The position numbers were made by a program, and so were the translations under genes. This document shows positions 1 to 8,626 of a DNA stretch of 29,567 nt, one piece after another. The DNA is from Lachnospiraceae bacterium. Lineage in GTDB: Bacteria > Bacillota_A > Clostridia > Lachnospirales > Lachnospiraceae. A model generated the notes under the pieces. That model was not told where the DNA came from and did no database searches. It was given only the letters and a program-made list of their open reading frames with translations. Every line of letters starts with the position of its first letter. Position 1 is the first letter of the stretch. Location of the stretch: the NCBI GenBank assembly GCA_009774465.1, contig VSNT01000035.1:1-29567 (forward strand), in the 5' to 3' direction.

Positions 1-69
1 AATATATACACGATAAGATAAAGTATTTAATTTTTCTTCTATGTAATTAAAATATATGCTCCGATTCAC
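1..69 (-). CDS. N-terminus of a possible SMEK-domain protein (partial)
   Basis: An open frame of 23 codons starts at GTG (67-69) on the minus strand and runs off the left edge of the window. A strong GGAGG site (74-78) lies 4 bases upstream. The peptide contains the run IYFNYIEEKLNTLSYRV. From memory this matches the start of SMEK-domain proteins, which are found in ABC-three-component type conflict systems and usually begin with an asparagine-arginine pair, an aromatic-rich YIEEKL block and then a short helix. Only 23 residues are visible, so the family call is tentative, while the presence of a translated gene is well supported by its ribosome-binding site. It lies downstream of the RelA/SpoT fragment on the same strand, separated by about 135 bases that hold no gene. 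Confidence 0.45.
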   Translation of the reverse strand, partial: MNRSIYFNYIEEKLNTLSYRVYI

Positions 70-204
70 TTTATCCTCCTTTCGAAGCCCTCTTCGTCTG
101 TTTATTAATATAAGAAAATTATATCATGTAATATGTCCAATAGAATGGGCTCAATACAGTTACTTAACTAAATTTTATGCCATTTTTATTTCAATACATA
201 ATAC

Positions 205-1071
205 TTAATCTTCAATACAGATTCCAAAATCATTTAAATATTTATCTATTTTATTAGCTCCATTTTCTTTCCAAAGATCCACGCTTCTTTTGTTAACCCC
301 CTGCCAATTACCATTGTATGCTACCTTAAAATATTTCTCGCAATCCTTAATAATCATTAAGTCTCTAAGCACCCCAATAAAAGTAGCTACATGATTTTGA
401 AAAATACTTTCATATTTGTTTAAATCAATTTCTAAATCTTGTATAGTTTTATATCCGAATTTAATTACTTCCGCAATAATTTCCTCTGATATTATTGGCC
501 CTTCCACAAATGGTCTAATATTTGTCGTACCTTCAAATCTTTTTAACATATATTGTTCCAGTGACTTTGAATTTATACTCAAATTAAAATCACCTTTTGA
601 TAATGCTTTTTCCGTTTTCTTTGCATATTCGTCGATATCTTTCGATAACTTATCAAATTCGTAATCCATCAGTTCTAAGGCACCTGCCACCAGATAAAAC
701 CTTCTTTTTATTTCATTTGGCAGTACCCCTGCAAATTTGTAATTTTTATCATGTTCAATTTCTGCCCACGCATGTTGAAGCAAGGTTCTTACCTGCACTT
801 CACATTTTAAATTCTCATATTCTTTATATTCAACTAATTCCAGACGCTTTTTGCTTAATTGCAATACGTAATGAACAGATAAATATCCCACTTTATCTGT
901 TGCCAGCATATCAGCTTTATTACCAGAATTGCCTTTATCAATAAGAAATTCATCCTGTAATATTTTGCATATGTCTGAAACATCCTGATTTGTATATGCA
1001 ATAATCCTGATACCCGATATATCCATTATTTGCTCAATTGGATTAGTATACTTTTCATTTTTACAAATCAA
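205..1071 (-). pseudogene. RelA/SpoT-domain (p)ppGpp synthetase, 5'-truncated
   Basis: The 288-residue frame begins almost directly in the core of a RelA/SpoT nucleotidyltransferase domain. Seen are MDISGIRII (metal-binding Asp), GYLSVHYVL (the Tyr that stacks on the acceptor nucleotide) and CEVQVRTLLQHAWAEIEHD (catalytic Glu). A helical C-terminal half without hydrolase or TGS/ACT domains follows, as in stand-alone small alarmone synthetases. The family normally has about 50-80 residues before the first motif, including the Arg/Lys that bind the ATP donor; those are absent here. The only start is a TTG inside the last codons of the upstream ATPase gene, with no ribosome-binding site. The same frame meets a TGA three codons further up. 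I infer a gene that lost its 5' end at the junction with the ATPase gene, probably without synthetase activity. A remaining binding or regulatory role cannot be excluded. Confidence 0.7.
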
Positions 1072-2314
1072 GACTATTCATATTTAATAAAAAGTCATAT
1101 ATACTCATTATAAGTATTCCTTCCTCTGTATACCAGGGAGCAGGAGTATCTTTTACAATAATAATCTTCTTAAATGAATCGTTAATTCGAAGCAGCGAAT
1201 TTGATTCCTGTTTCATTTTATTTGGATCCGGAATTGCAAAGGCAGACTGTATATAGTAACGTTTTGAACCTTTATTACATACAAAATCCACTTCCAACTG
1301 CTTACGTACAAATTTGTCATTTTTATCCTTTTGATTCACTATTACTAATCCAATATCCACATTAAAATTCCTTATAAGAAGTTCATTGAAAATAATATTT
1401 TCCATCGTATGATTTTCTTCTATCTGACGAAAATTAATTCTCACATTTCGAAGCCCTACATCTGTAAAATAATATTTTTGCGGTGTATCAATATATTTTT
1501 TTCCTTTTATATCGTACCTGACTGCTTTATCTACAATAAATGCATCACACAAATAATCAAGATAATTCTTTACAGTATTCGTACTAAGTTTTTTCTGTTT
1601 TTTTGACTGAAAAGTATCGGCCAGTTTTTTAGGGTTCGTCAGGGAACCAATACCTGATGACAGAATATCTATCAGTTCTTCAAATTCTTCTTTATTTTTG
1701 ATTTTATGCCTTCCTACAAGATCATTAATATAGGTTTCTTTAAATAAATTTTTAAGAAATTCTATTTTTTGCTCCGGAGAAGGAAGTAAAACTACTGGCG
1801 GAAGCCCCCCATATAAAACATATTCATTCCAGCCATCATATTTATTACCATCATATACAGACATAAATTCAGAAAAAGAAAGTGGATACATATGAAGTTC
1901 ATCTCCACGTCCACGAAACTCAGTAATTATATCTTTAGAAAGGAATTTTGCGTTACTTCCGGTTACATAAACATCCACATTTTCTATTCGTATTAGCCCA
2001 TTTAATACGGATTCGAATTCTCCAAGTAATTGAACTTCATCCAAAAGAATATAATACATCCTGTCATCAATAATTTTGCTTTTAATATACGGGTAAAGAA
2101 CTTCCGGATTACGGAACTGTCTATTTTCAAAAGAATCAAAAGCAATCTCTAAAATATGTTCTTTATCAATCCCATTTTCTAAAAGATATTTTTTGTATAG
2201 GTGAAACAGCAAATATGATTTTCCACAACGCCTTATACCTGTTACAACTTTAATTAAACCGTTGTGCTGTTTCATAATAATTTTGTTCAAGTAATAATCT
2301 CTCTTTATTTCCAA
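1061..2314 (-). CDS. AAA-type ATPase with DUF4143 domain
   Basis: This 417-residue protein has the layout of the AAA_14/DUF4143 family. An N-terminal P-loop (TGIRRCGKS, about residues 25-33) is followed by a Walker B (ILLDEVQ, about 89-95), a sensor region (YVTGSNAKFLS), an arginine-bearing EFRGRGDEL segment, the LYGGLPPVV linker and a C-terminal DUF4143 domain of nuclease-like fold. Length and the closing residues NSLDL look complete for the family. The start is TTG at 2312-2314, chosen because GGAGGTG (2320-2326) precedes it and no ATG is better placed. These ATPases are common, often solitary and of uncertain function; they are frequent in accessory regions. The 3' end overlaps the truncated RelA/SpoT frame by 11 bases. 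The upstream region holds a short inverted repeat (CTATATT/AATATAG, about 2352-2368) that may be part of its promoter. Confidence 0.85.
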   Translation of the reverse strand: MEIKRDYYLNKIIMKQHNGLIKVVTGIRRCGKSYLLFHLYKKYLLENGIDKEHILEIAFDSFENRQFRNPEVLYPYIKSKIIDDRMYYILLDEVQLLGEFESVLNGLIRIENVDVYVTGSNAKFLSKDIITEFRGRGDELHMYPLSFSEFMSVYDGNKYDGWNEYVLYGGLPPVVLLPSPEQKIEFLKNLFKETYINDLVGRHKIKNKEEFEELIDILSSGIGSLTNPKKLADTFQSKKQKKLSTNTVKNYLDYLCDAFIVDKAVRYDIKGKKYIDTPQKYYFTDVGLRNVRINFRQIEENHTMENIIFNELLIRNFNVDIGLVIVNQKDKNDKFVRKQLEVDFVCNKGSKRYYIQSAFAIPDPNKMKQESNSLLRINDSFKKIIIVKDTPAPWYTEEGILIMSIYDFLLNMNSLDL

Positions 2315-2397
2315 TACAACACCTCCATTGAAAATTTCTGCATATATAATACTATATTTTCAATATAGATATTGTATGAGAGATATAAGAAAAAGTC

Positions 2398-2455
2398 AAA
2401 TTAGTTTTTCTAATTTTTATGGCATATTTAGAATTTAATTCCAAATATGCCATAA
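2398..2455. repeat. Long near-perfect palindrome plus AT hairpin
   Basis: Arms 2417-2435 and 2437-2455 are inverted copies of 19 bases with one mismatch, giving a 39-base palindrome built around TTATGGCATATTT. Directly beside it, AAATTAG (2398-2404) and CTAATTT (2410-2416) form a second small hairpin. On the minus strand this second hairpin is followed by GAC and TTTTT. The position just after the permease stop (2477) suggests that the pair ends the XRE-ABC transcript. The large palindrome itself has no T-run after it, so it is not a standard terminator and could instead bind a dimeric regulator. Confidence 0.5.
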
Positions 2456-2476
2456 CTTTATTAGAAGATATTCACT

Positions 2477-4798
2477 TTATTCCCTAATCAACGAATAAGC
2501 CGATATCTTCCTGATCGGCAAGGCCAGACACACGCTGATTACAAAATCGATTGCTATCTGACAGATAGCAAAAAGCATAAGAAACACAAAAGAAACCTCC
2601 AGATTATTTTTCATGGCGCCAATCATCTGAAAAAGCATTCCATTGATCACCGGCATATACCATAATCCCGCCACTGCTGAAATAAGTATGGCGGCAGCAG
2701 ATACAGGCAGAAAGCTTCCGGCAATCTGCAGGATCAACTGAATATTAGAATATCCAATTGCCTTATAAATACCAAGCTCCTGTTTTCTCTTTATGATTAA
2801 TGACTTAATCATCATATAAAGTACTAAAAAGATAATCAAAATAGTAACAAGGAAAATGGCTGCAATGATGCCTTCCACCATGTCTGAATAAATTCTCTGT
2901 GAAGATTTTGCCATTTTATCATAATTGACCACACTGATTATATCCCTTTCATATTTCTTTTCAATCTCCTCCACAAACCTTTCCACATCTGCCTTTTCAT
3001 TCAGGTAAAGGTATAAGGACTGGCTTTGGTATGTACTGTCCAAATTTAAATATCCTTCATTGGTAAGCTCCAAAACCTCCCCCTGATAATTGACGCTTTG
3101 AATATAGCCTACAATATCATAAGTACAGTCTGAATTTCCATTTTTAATTGTAATCTTATCTCCAATGGAATAATCCGAGGCCAGCCCACTTCCAACTGCA
3201 ATCTCATTTTCCTTTTCCGGATTTCTTCCTTCATAACATAAATCATTGGAAACAAGAGAAAAGTCCTGGGCAATAAAGGCTGTTACGGTTTTTTCCTTTA
3301 CTTCCAGTTTTACAGAAGCATATTCCAGCACCTGCTCTACTTCTGAGATATCCAGCATCTCCTTTTTCATTTTTTCAAATCTATCCGGCTTTACTGTCAG
3401 AATAATACTGGGCATTTCCTCCGATAAAGTACTTGTAAAATGCTCCGGCTCTATCACCACATTGTAAAACAACGTTCCGGCAAATGCAGCCAGAACCATC
3501 ATCAAAAAAGATACAAGAAAAAGCAACACATTCTGTTTCGCTGAAACCGCTATCTGTTTTAAAATCAGATTAACGTGCAGACTTCCGGCTGCCTCATCCA
3601 GTGGAAAATAATTTCTCCGGCCCCTTTTTCCTCCGCTGTTCCCTCTGATTGCGTCAATGGGAACCAGTTTTTTAATCCTTTTCGCTGCCAAGTAAGTAAA
3701 AAATAATGTAACTCCAATAAGTATCAAAAGAACCAAAATAAGCGCGCCTGTGTCAAAGCCTGGCTGAAAGGAAAACCCTGACTGAAGAGCAAGCATTTGC
3801 ACCAGACCGGGCAGTAATCCATAGGAGAGTAAAATTCCTGCCAGCGCGCTTATTCCCCCCACAATCATATAGGGAAATATGACTGCCATCAAAAGCATAG
3901 TCCCTGTGTAGCCCATCGCCTTTAAAACTCCCATTTGAGTTATCTCTTCCTCTATACTGTTTTGAATACGAAACTTGCAGAGAAACATGCTTACCAGCAA
4001 AACCACAAAGGAAAATGCCATCAGGATAAGAACTGTCAAGTCACATACCATTGTTCTTGTCTGCTTCGCCGAAGCACTGTCCAACATGGAAACCAGATGA
4101 ATCCCCTTATTAGAAAGCATTTCATTAATCTGACTTTTCGTCTCATCCACATCCCCATTTGTCATAAGGGAATATTCTATTACCTGATTTCCTTCTTTTT
4201 CCCCTGCAAATGTTTGATAAGCATCCTCCGGCAGATATGCACATAACAGCCCGCTTCCTGCATTTCCATACTGCATTTCCTCCAAAATACCGGCTACGTG
4301 AAAAGCATATTCTGTTCCATCTACTTCATATACAATCTCATCTTCCAGACTATACTCTCCAAATTCTGCCACAAATAGAGGAATGAAAACAGTTGCTTCA
4401 AATGACTTATTGCTTTCTTTTACTATTTCATATTGATTCAGGTGATGTATTTCATCCATATTATAAAAAATCGTATTCATGGCAAAATCTACACCCCGAA
4501 ACTCTTTTATAACCGCAGAAGTAAAAATGCCTTCTTTGCTTTCTACCCTCTCCACTCCTTTCAGATCAGACAGTTCTCTTTTCAATGAAGCTGTATTCTG
4601 AACTTTTGGAATGCAAAAATACAAACCTGCTGTACTTAAATCATCTGATTTCCGGTCATATGCTCTATCCATCTGAAAAGATAAAACCAATGCCAGATTT
4701 AAGATAAAAGCTGTAAGCAGAATAATGATTCCAAAGGACAAGTACTGTCCCTTATCCTTTTTCAGATTATGTATTACCATCCTTCCGATTTTCCCCAT
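2477..4798 (-). CDS. FtsX-family ABC transporter permease
   Basis: The protein has 773 residues and two FtsX modules. A first membrane segment (about 18-40) is followed by a large extracytoplasmic domain to about 245 and three helices (about 250-275, 300-325, 345-370). The second module repeats this plan: helix at about 420-440, outside domain to about 645, then three helices at the end, with the ELGIYKAIGYS cytoplasmic signature just before the last two helices and a similar MGVLKAMGY in the first half. This is the architecture of large single-polypeptide permeases that act with MacB/LolD-type ATPases, often in export of, or resistance to, peptide antibiotics, rather than import. It starts one base after the ATPase stop, with GGGGTGG as ribosome-binding site inside the ATPase 3' end, so the two are translationally linked. 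The substrate cannot be told from sequence. Confidence 0.9.
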   Translation of the reverse strand: MGKIGRMVIHNLKKDKGQYLSFGIIILLTAFILNLALVLSFQMDRAYDRKSDDLSTAGLYFCIPKVQNTASLKRELSDLKGVERVESKEGIFTSAVIKEFRGVDFAMNTIFYNMDEIHHLNQYEIVKESNKSFEATVFIPLFVAEFGEYSLEDEIVYEVDGTEYAFHVAGILEEMQYGNAGSGLLCAYLPEDAYQTFAGEKEGNQVIEYSLMTNGDVDETKSQINEMLSNKGIHLVSMLDSASAKQTRTMVCDLTVLILMAFSFVVLLVSMFLCKFRIQNSIEEEITQMGVLKAMGYTGTMLLMAVIFPYMIVGGISALAGILLSYGLLPGLVQMLALQSGFSFQPGFDTGALILVLLILIGVTLFFTYLAAKRIKKLVPIDAIRGNSGGKRGRRNYFPLDEAAGSLHVNLILKQIAVSAKQNVLLFLVSFLMMVLAAFAGTLFYNVVIEPEHFTSTLSEEMPSIILTVKPDRFEKMKKEMLDISEVEQVLEYASVKLEVKEKTVTAFIAQDFSLVSNDLCYEGRNPEKENEIAVGSGLASDYSIGDKITIKNGNSDCTYDIVGYIQSVNYQGEVLELTNEGYLNLDSTYQSQSLYLYLNEKADVERFVEEIEKKYERDIISVVNYDKMAKSSQRIYSDMVEGIIAAIFLVTILIIFLVLYMMIKSLIIKRKQELGIYKAIGYSNIQLILQIAGSFLPVSAAAILISAVAGLWYMPVINGMLFQMIGAMKNNLEVSFVFLMLFAICQIAIDFVISVCLALPIRKISAYSLIRE

Positions 4799-4799
4799 A

Positions 4800-5567
4800 T
4801 TACCACCCCATCTTTGCTAAAAATATGTCAAGCTTATCTTTTCTTTTTTCATCTCCGTCAGAAAAACCTTCCAAATCACATTCTCCAAAAATCTGTCCAT
4901 CCTTTAAATAAATAATCCGGTTTCCCCGAAGCGCGCTCTTTTTATCATGGGTTACCATGATAATGCTTTGACCATTACAATGCAGTTTCGTGAACACATC
5001 CAAAACCGCATCAGAATTGCCGGAATTAAGTGCGCCTGTAGGTTCATCGGCAAACAACACCTCCGGCCGGTTAATGACAGCTCTTACAATCCCGGCTCTC
5101 TGCGCCTCCCCACCGGAAATCTGGGAAGAAAATTTCTTTTGTGTTTCTTCCGGAATATTCACCAGTTCAAATAATTCCGAAGCTTTTTTCGTAATTTCCT
5201 TCCGGTTTTTATTTACCAGCGCACCTGCGGTAATCACATTGTCCATCAGACTCATTTTTTCCAAAAGATAAATCTGTTGAAAAACAAAACCACAATTTTT
5301 CCTCCGAAACACTGCAAGCTGGTCGTCATTTAGCTTTGTAATGTTCTTACCATTAAATTTAATTTCTCCTGCAGTTGGGCGGTCCATCCCGGAAAGTGCA
5401 TACATTAATGTAGATTTTCCGGCTCCTGAGGAACCCATAATTACGGTAAAATCTCCTTTATAAATATCCAGGTTCAGCTGATCAAAAATATCCTGAGATC
5501 TGTCTTTGGTGGTAAAACTTTTCTTTAAATTTTTTGCTGATATAATTGCTTCTTTTTTCTTTTTCAC
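4800..5567 (-). CDS. ABC transporter ATP-binding protein (MacB/LolD-like)
   Basis: This 255-residue nucleotide-binding subunit has all the usual motifs in order: Walker A GSSGAGKST (about 45-53), Q-loop FVFQQ, signature ISGGEAQR, Walker B VLFADEP with the TGAL D-loop, and the H-loop His in MVTHDK. The ADEPTGALN wording and SGGEAQR signature are typical of the MacB/LolD/bacitracin-export group that pairs with FtsX-type permeases. That is exactly the gene that follows. It lies 12 bases after the regulator, forming a three-gene operon. All catalytic residues appear intact. The likely role is ATP-driven conformational work on the outside domain of the permease, for example removal of a toxic peptide or signalling of its presence. 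Confidence 0.92.
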   Translation of the reverse strand: MKKKKEAIISAKNLKKSFTTKDRSQDIFDQLNLDIYKGDFTVIMGSSGAGKSTLMYALSGMDRPTAGEIKFNGKNITKLNDDQLAVFRRKNCGFVFQQIYLLEKMSLMDNVITAGALVNKNRKEITKKASELFELVNIPEETQKKFSSQISGGEAQRAGIVRAVINRPEVLFADEPTGALNSGNSDAVLDVFTKLHCNGQSIIMVTHDKKSALRGNRIIYLKDGQIFGECDLEGFSDGDEKRKDKLDIFLAKMGW

Positions 5568-5579
5568 TCTTGCACCCCT

Positions 5580-6461
5580 TTATAGATTTGAAGTATAGAT
5601 AACCAGTTCACTTTTAATACCATTTAATTCAATTCTGTTATCAGAATCCTCATCTGCAAAACATGTGGTTTTCTGCCCGTCCTTTTCATAGGAAATACTT
5701 GTTTTGATTCCCTTTGACTGGGCAGCAAATGCGGTTTTTTCCGGCAAACGAATTCTTGATGTTGCGGAAACCTGATTAATTTCTACTGATCCGTTCAAAG
5801 AATTACAGATAATATTCATATCCAGATTACAGTTTATTTCCACAACCCCAATTACCCCATCTAAAATCATATTTTTTGTTTTTGTATCAAGTTCAATTTT
5901 TTCACATTCCAAAGAACGTATTTCAATATTTTCAGCATTGACGGACAGCTCAATCTTGCCAATGTATTTATTTGGAAGCTGTACAAATATTGTAAGTGCT
6001 CCTTTTGCATCCGCCTCTGTTATTCCATTTTTTCTTGTAATATCCAAATCAATACGGTTTTTAATGTCATCAATTTTAAGCTTAAAATCATTCTGCAATG
6101 TCGATAAGGTATTAGAAGCCAGCCGGACTCGCACCTTTTCTCCCTCATATCCTGACATAATCAGTGCATTGGCGCCTCCCAGTTTCATATCGAACCTCTT
6201 GGAAAAATCAATATCATATTCTGTAACACTTTCAAATAAGTAATCCCTCAGCTGTGTAATATTTTTTTCATTAGACAAAAGCTCATCAATTGAAACATGA
6301 AACAATGTGGAAACAGCCATAATATTTTCAATATCCGGAATTCCCGCATTTGTCTCCCATTTTGTAATTGCCTGTCTGGACACTCCCAGTTTTTCTGCCA
6401 GTTTTTCCTGTGACATTCCCGCCTGCCTGCGGATTGTCTTTAATTTTTCACCAAATGTCAT
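5580..6461 (-). CDS. XRE-family regulator with C-terminal beta-rich domain
   Basis: An N-terminal helix-turn-helix of the Cro/CI type covers about residues 1-60 (GEKLKTIRRQAGMSQEKLAEKLGVSRQAITKWE). A linker and a long beta-strand-rich C-terminal domain follow, resembling the DUF4097-type adhesin-like repeats seen after HTH domains in Firmicute regulators. The start was set at ATG 6461 because GGAGG (6468-6472) sits six bases upstream; an in-frame ATG at 6482 lies before that site and is not usable. It is the first gene of the regulator-ATPase-permease operon and most likely controls it. Its own promoter is interleaved with a palindrome (6517-6542), which suggests autoregulation. The inducer is unknown; the C-terminal domain may sense it. 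Confidence 0.85.
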   Translation of the reverse strand: MTFGEKLKTIRRQAGMSQEKLAEKLGVSRQAITKWETNAGIPDIENIMAVSTLFHVSIDELLSNEKNITQLRDYLFESVTEYDIDFSKRFDMKLGGANALIMSGYEGEKVRVRLASNTLSTLQNDFKLKIDDIKNRIDLDITRKNGITEADAKGALTIFVQLPNKYIGKIELSVNAENIEIRSLECEKIELDTKTKNMILDGVIGVVEINCNLDMNIICNSLNGSVEINQVSATSRIRLPEKTAFAAQSKGIKTSISYEKDGQKTTCFADEDSDNRIELNGIKSELVIYTSNL

Positions 6462-6504
6462 TCTTATCCTCCTGTTTTTCATTTAACTGAATATGTTAAT
6501 TCAC

Positions 6505-6533
6505 ATGATAGAAAAATGCACTTTCCATAACAA
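6505..6533 (-). promoter_or_regulatory. Promoter of the XRE-ABC operon, inside a palindrome
   Basis: On the minus strand TTGTTA (6528-6533) and TATCAT (6505-6510) are separated by 17 bases. This would place the transcript start about 35 bases before the regulator's ATG. The -35 box lies in the loop of the TGCACTTTC/GAAAGTGCA inverted repeat and one arm fills the spacer. A dimeric repressor bound there would block RNA polymerase. Confidence 0.6.
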
Positions 6534-6542
6534 GAAAGTGCA
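6511..6542 (-). terminator. Possible terminator of the HD-GYP gene / operator
   Basis: TGCACTTTC (6517-6525) and GAAAGTGCA (6534-6542) form a perfect 9-bp stem with an 8-base loop. On the minus strand the stem is followed by TTTTT, as in a factor-independent terminator for the HD-GYP gene that ends at 6590. The same bases also overlap the next promoter, so the element may serve both jobs. Confidence 0.6.
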
Positions 6543-6589
6543 GATTACATAAATGATATTTTTGCTACTTTACGTGGCATTTATGGTTT

Positions 6590-7891
6590 TTACGCGCTTT
6601 GTACCGCTTCTATCTGACAAATGGAGTCAAAAAACGCATCCACCACTACCGGATCAAAATGTGTGCCGGATTCTTCTCTGATAATGCTGTATGCTTTCTC
6701 AACCGGCATGGCGCTTTTATAGCATCTCTTAGATACAAGTGCATCAAATACATCTGCTACCGCCATAATCCTTGCACATAAAGGAATATTTTCTCCTGCA
6801 ATTTGATAAGGATAACCTTTTCCATTCCACCACTCATGATGGTATGCCGCCATATCTATTGCAATATTTAAGTAAGAGGACTCGCCCAATTGCTGTTTGG
6901 CACGCAGCAAAAGATCTCTCCCTTCCGCCGCGTGGCTTTTCATGATTTCAAATTCTTCCTCTGTCAGTCTTCCCGGTTTATTCAGTATAAGATCTGAAAC
7001 ATGAATTTTTCCAATATCATGAAGGGGCGCCGCAACGATCATGTCCGCCATGTACTGGTCTGTCAAAATATCCGGGAATGCTCCCTGCTTTCTTAATGTT
7101 TTTGCGATAGCCTCCACATACCTGGCAGTGCGTCTTATATGACCGCCTGTGTTGCCATCTCTGCTTTCCACGATATCCGCCATTGTGGTAATAATGTTAA
7201 ACTGCATATCCGATACCTGCTCATGATAATAAGATCGTTTATTTCCCTGCACAATCAGCACAATAATTGTGATTGTCAGTATAAAAGCAGTAATTCCCAT
7301 AATACACATATTTAATGCATATTGGCTGGTAAAAAATTTCTCTTTTGTATCTTCTACATTAGCAACCGCCATATTGGAAAAAACCAGCATCAAAATACCA
7401 ACTGCGCAAAGCAGCCACCGCTCCCAATTATGTAAATGCCGGTGATTCATTTCTTTTTGAAAAAAATCCCGCCAGCTTTTACCTTTTATATAAAACAATA
7501 TCAATAAAAAAGCTGTCAATCCCATTATGGCAAAGCTATATAATTGTTTTCCCTCTGCTGACAAAATTAATAAACGCACCGGCAATATTAAAATTGGAAC
7601 AAGCAGCCCATCTATAATTCCAGGAATTGGAACACATAAAAGAAATCCCCGCAGTCTGTGCGTTTTCCTTGCAAAGCTGATATTTACTCCCACTGTAAGC
7701 AAAACAAGCAGTGTTGCGTAATCTTTACCAGAAAAAATATAAACAAGAAAAATAAGAAGCAGACTGGCCAGATAAAAAAGCTTCTGTTTTTTTAATTCCA
7801 GGTCATTTTCAAGAAATACATATTTTTTAATCAAAAAGGCGCCTGCATATACAATAAAAATTTCCAGAATATCATTGACAGCACTCATCAT
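6590..7891 (-). CDS. Membrane-anchored HD-GYP domain protein
   Basis: With the start set at ATG 7891 the protein has 433 residues. About seven hydrophobic segments fill the first 220 residues. A short cytoplasmic linker then leads into an HD-GYP domain. The metal-binding HD pair is in PLHDIGK (about 290), followed by NKPGRLTEEE, a further His in KSHAAEG, the HHEWWNGKGYP block (about 351-361) and RIMAVADVFDAL. HD-GYP proteins hydrolyse cyclic di-nucleotides, usually cyclic di-GMP, and all key residues are visible here. The start was chosen for the GGAGGAAGGG stretch (7901-7910) upstream; the longer frame to 8077 has no ribosome-binding site and runs through the promoter region. The membrane half looks like a sensor of an unknown signal. 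A divergently transcribed secreted-protein gene shares the upstream region. Confidence 0.88.
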   Translation of the reverse strand: MMSAVNDILEIFIVYAGAFLIKKYVFLENDLELKKQKLFYLASLLLIFLVYIFSGKDYATLLVLLTVGVNISFARKTHRLRGFLLCVPIPGIIDGLLVPILILPVRLLILSAEGKQLYSFAIMGLTAFLLILFYIKGKSWRDFFQKEMNHRHLHNWERWLLCAVGILMLVFSNMAVANVEDTKEKFFTSQYALNMCIMGITAFILTITIIVLIVQGNKRSYYHEQVSDMQFNIITTMADIVESRDGNTGGHIRRTARYVEAIAKTLRKQGAFPDILTDQYMADMIVAAPLHDIGKIHVSDLILNKPGRLTEEEFEIMKSHAAEGRDLLLRAKQQLGESSYLNIAIDMAAYHHEWWNGKGYPYQIAGENIPLCARIMAVADVFDALVSKRCYKSAMPVEKAYSIIREESGTHFDPVVVDAFFDSICQIEAVQSA

Positions 7892-8124
7892 TTGTCCACA
7901 CCCTTCCTCCATAAACATTTTTATAGGAGAACCAATCAAATACATAACTGTATTATTATACCTGAACCTATTTATTATTACCAGAAACTTTTCGTTGCAA
8001 TGCAATTTACCGCAATAACTTGTCCATAAAATCGCAACGAATGTGTATGGGACTGCACGAAGAGCACATATCAGCATAGACGAACTGCTGTATCTATGTT
8101 ATAGTAATAATCGAGGTGGCTTTT
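7892..8124. promoter_or_regulatory. Divergent promoter region, HD-GYP / secreted protein
   Basis: This 233-base stretch holds no convincing gene. On the minus strand a TATAAT box (7955-7960) lies about 65 bases before the HD-GYP start, without a clear -35. On the plus strand TAGACG (8077-8082) and TATAGT (8100-8105) are 17 bases apart, but would start the transcript almost at the ribosome-binding site. Arms TTCGTTGC (7991-7998) and GCAACGAA (8034-8041) are perfect inverted copies 35 bases apart and could be a regulator site. Confidence 0.4.
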
Positions 8125-8535
8125 GTGCGGAAGATAGAACGGTATATAATCAGTTTCATAATTGTATTATCCATGCTGATTTCCGGAATGTGCTTTGATA
8201 ATTATAAAGCAGATTCCTCTTTGGATTACACGCCCTTTTCATCTCCCGCAGCCAGCATTTCTTCCTGCAGCACTGATGCGGCAGACAGTGCAATCTGCAC
8301 CACAGAAATGCTTGGCATCCATAATATTTCCTATGTACGACCGATTACCAGACAAAGCTCTGGTTTAAGGAAAGATATCAAAGCATCCTTTGAGTTTTTA
8401 TGTGAAAAAGCACAGTCTCATTTAAATTCTAATTTTCTTATGGCAACAGGCATTATGCAGTTTCCCAGGCTATACTTTCAGGCTGTCGTCTCAAATTATA
8501 TCCACAATACAGATGGTAAAAAAAGAATGGCATAG
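8125..8535 (+). CDS. Small secreted protein of unknown function
   Basis: Starting at GTG 8125 the product has 137 residues. GAGGTGG (8113-8119) is well placed for this start; an upstream in-frame GTG at 8116 lies inside that site. The N-terminus has two basic residues, a hydrophobic run (YIISFIIVLSMLISG, about 7-21) and a Cys shortly after, like a signal peptide or single anchor. The middle is rich in Ser and Ala with several Cys, and the end (about 85-137) is more helical and closes on a basic NTDGKKRMA tail. I do not recognise a family. Nearby genes are the divergent HD-GYP protein and a small membrane peptide 91 bases downstream, probably on the same transcript. Confidence 0.6.
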   Translation: MRKIERYIISFIIVLSMLISGMCFDNYKADSSLDYTPFSSPAASISSCSTDAADSAICTTEMLGIHNISYVRPITRQSSGLRKDIKASFEFLCEKAQSHLNSNFLMATGIMQFPRLYFQAVVSNYIHNTDGKKRMA

Positions 8536-8626
8536 CTACTCTTATTGCCTATGAATCCATAGGCTTATTTGCGTACCCAAATTTTAGCAGTTTTTAAAAT
8601 ATGTTTTATTTTATGGAGGTAATGTT

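Noticed and set aside
597..944. A 115-codon open frame on the plus strand.
   Set aside because: It is the antisense of the RelA/SpoT motifs, which are unmistakable on the minus strand.
7892..8077. Longer N-terminus for the HD-GYP protein (start at 8077).
   Set aside because: The added 62 residues have no ribosome-binding site at either end, cover a TATAAT box and the shared upstream region, and the GGAGGAAGGG at 7901-7910 fits ATG 7891.
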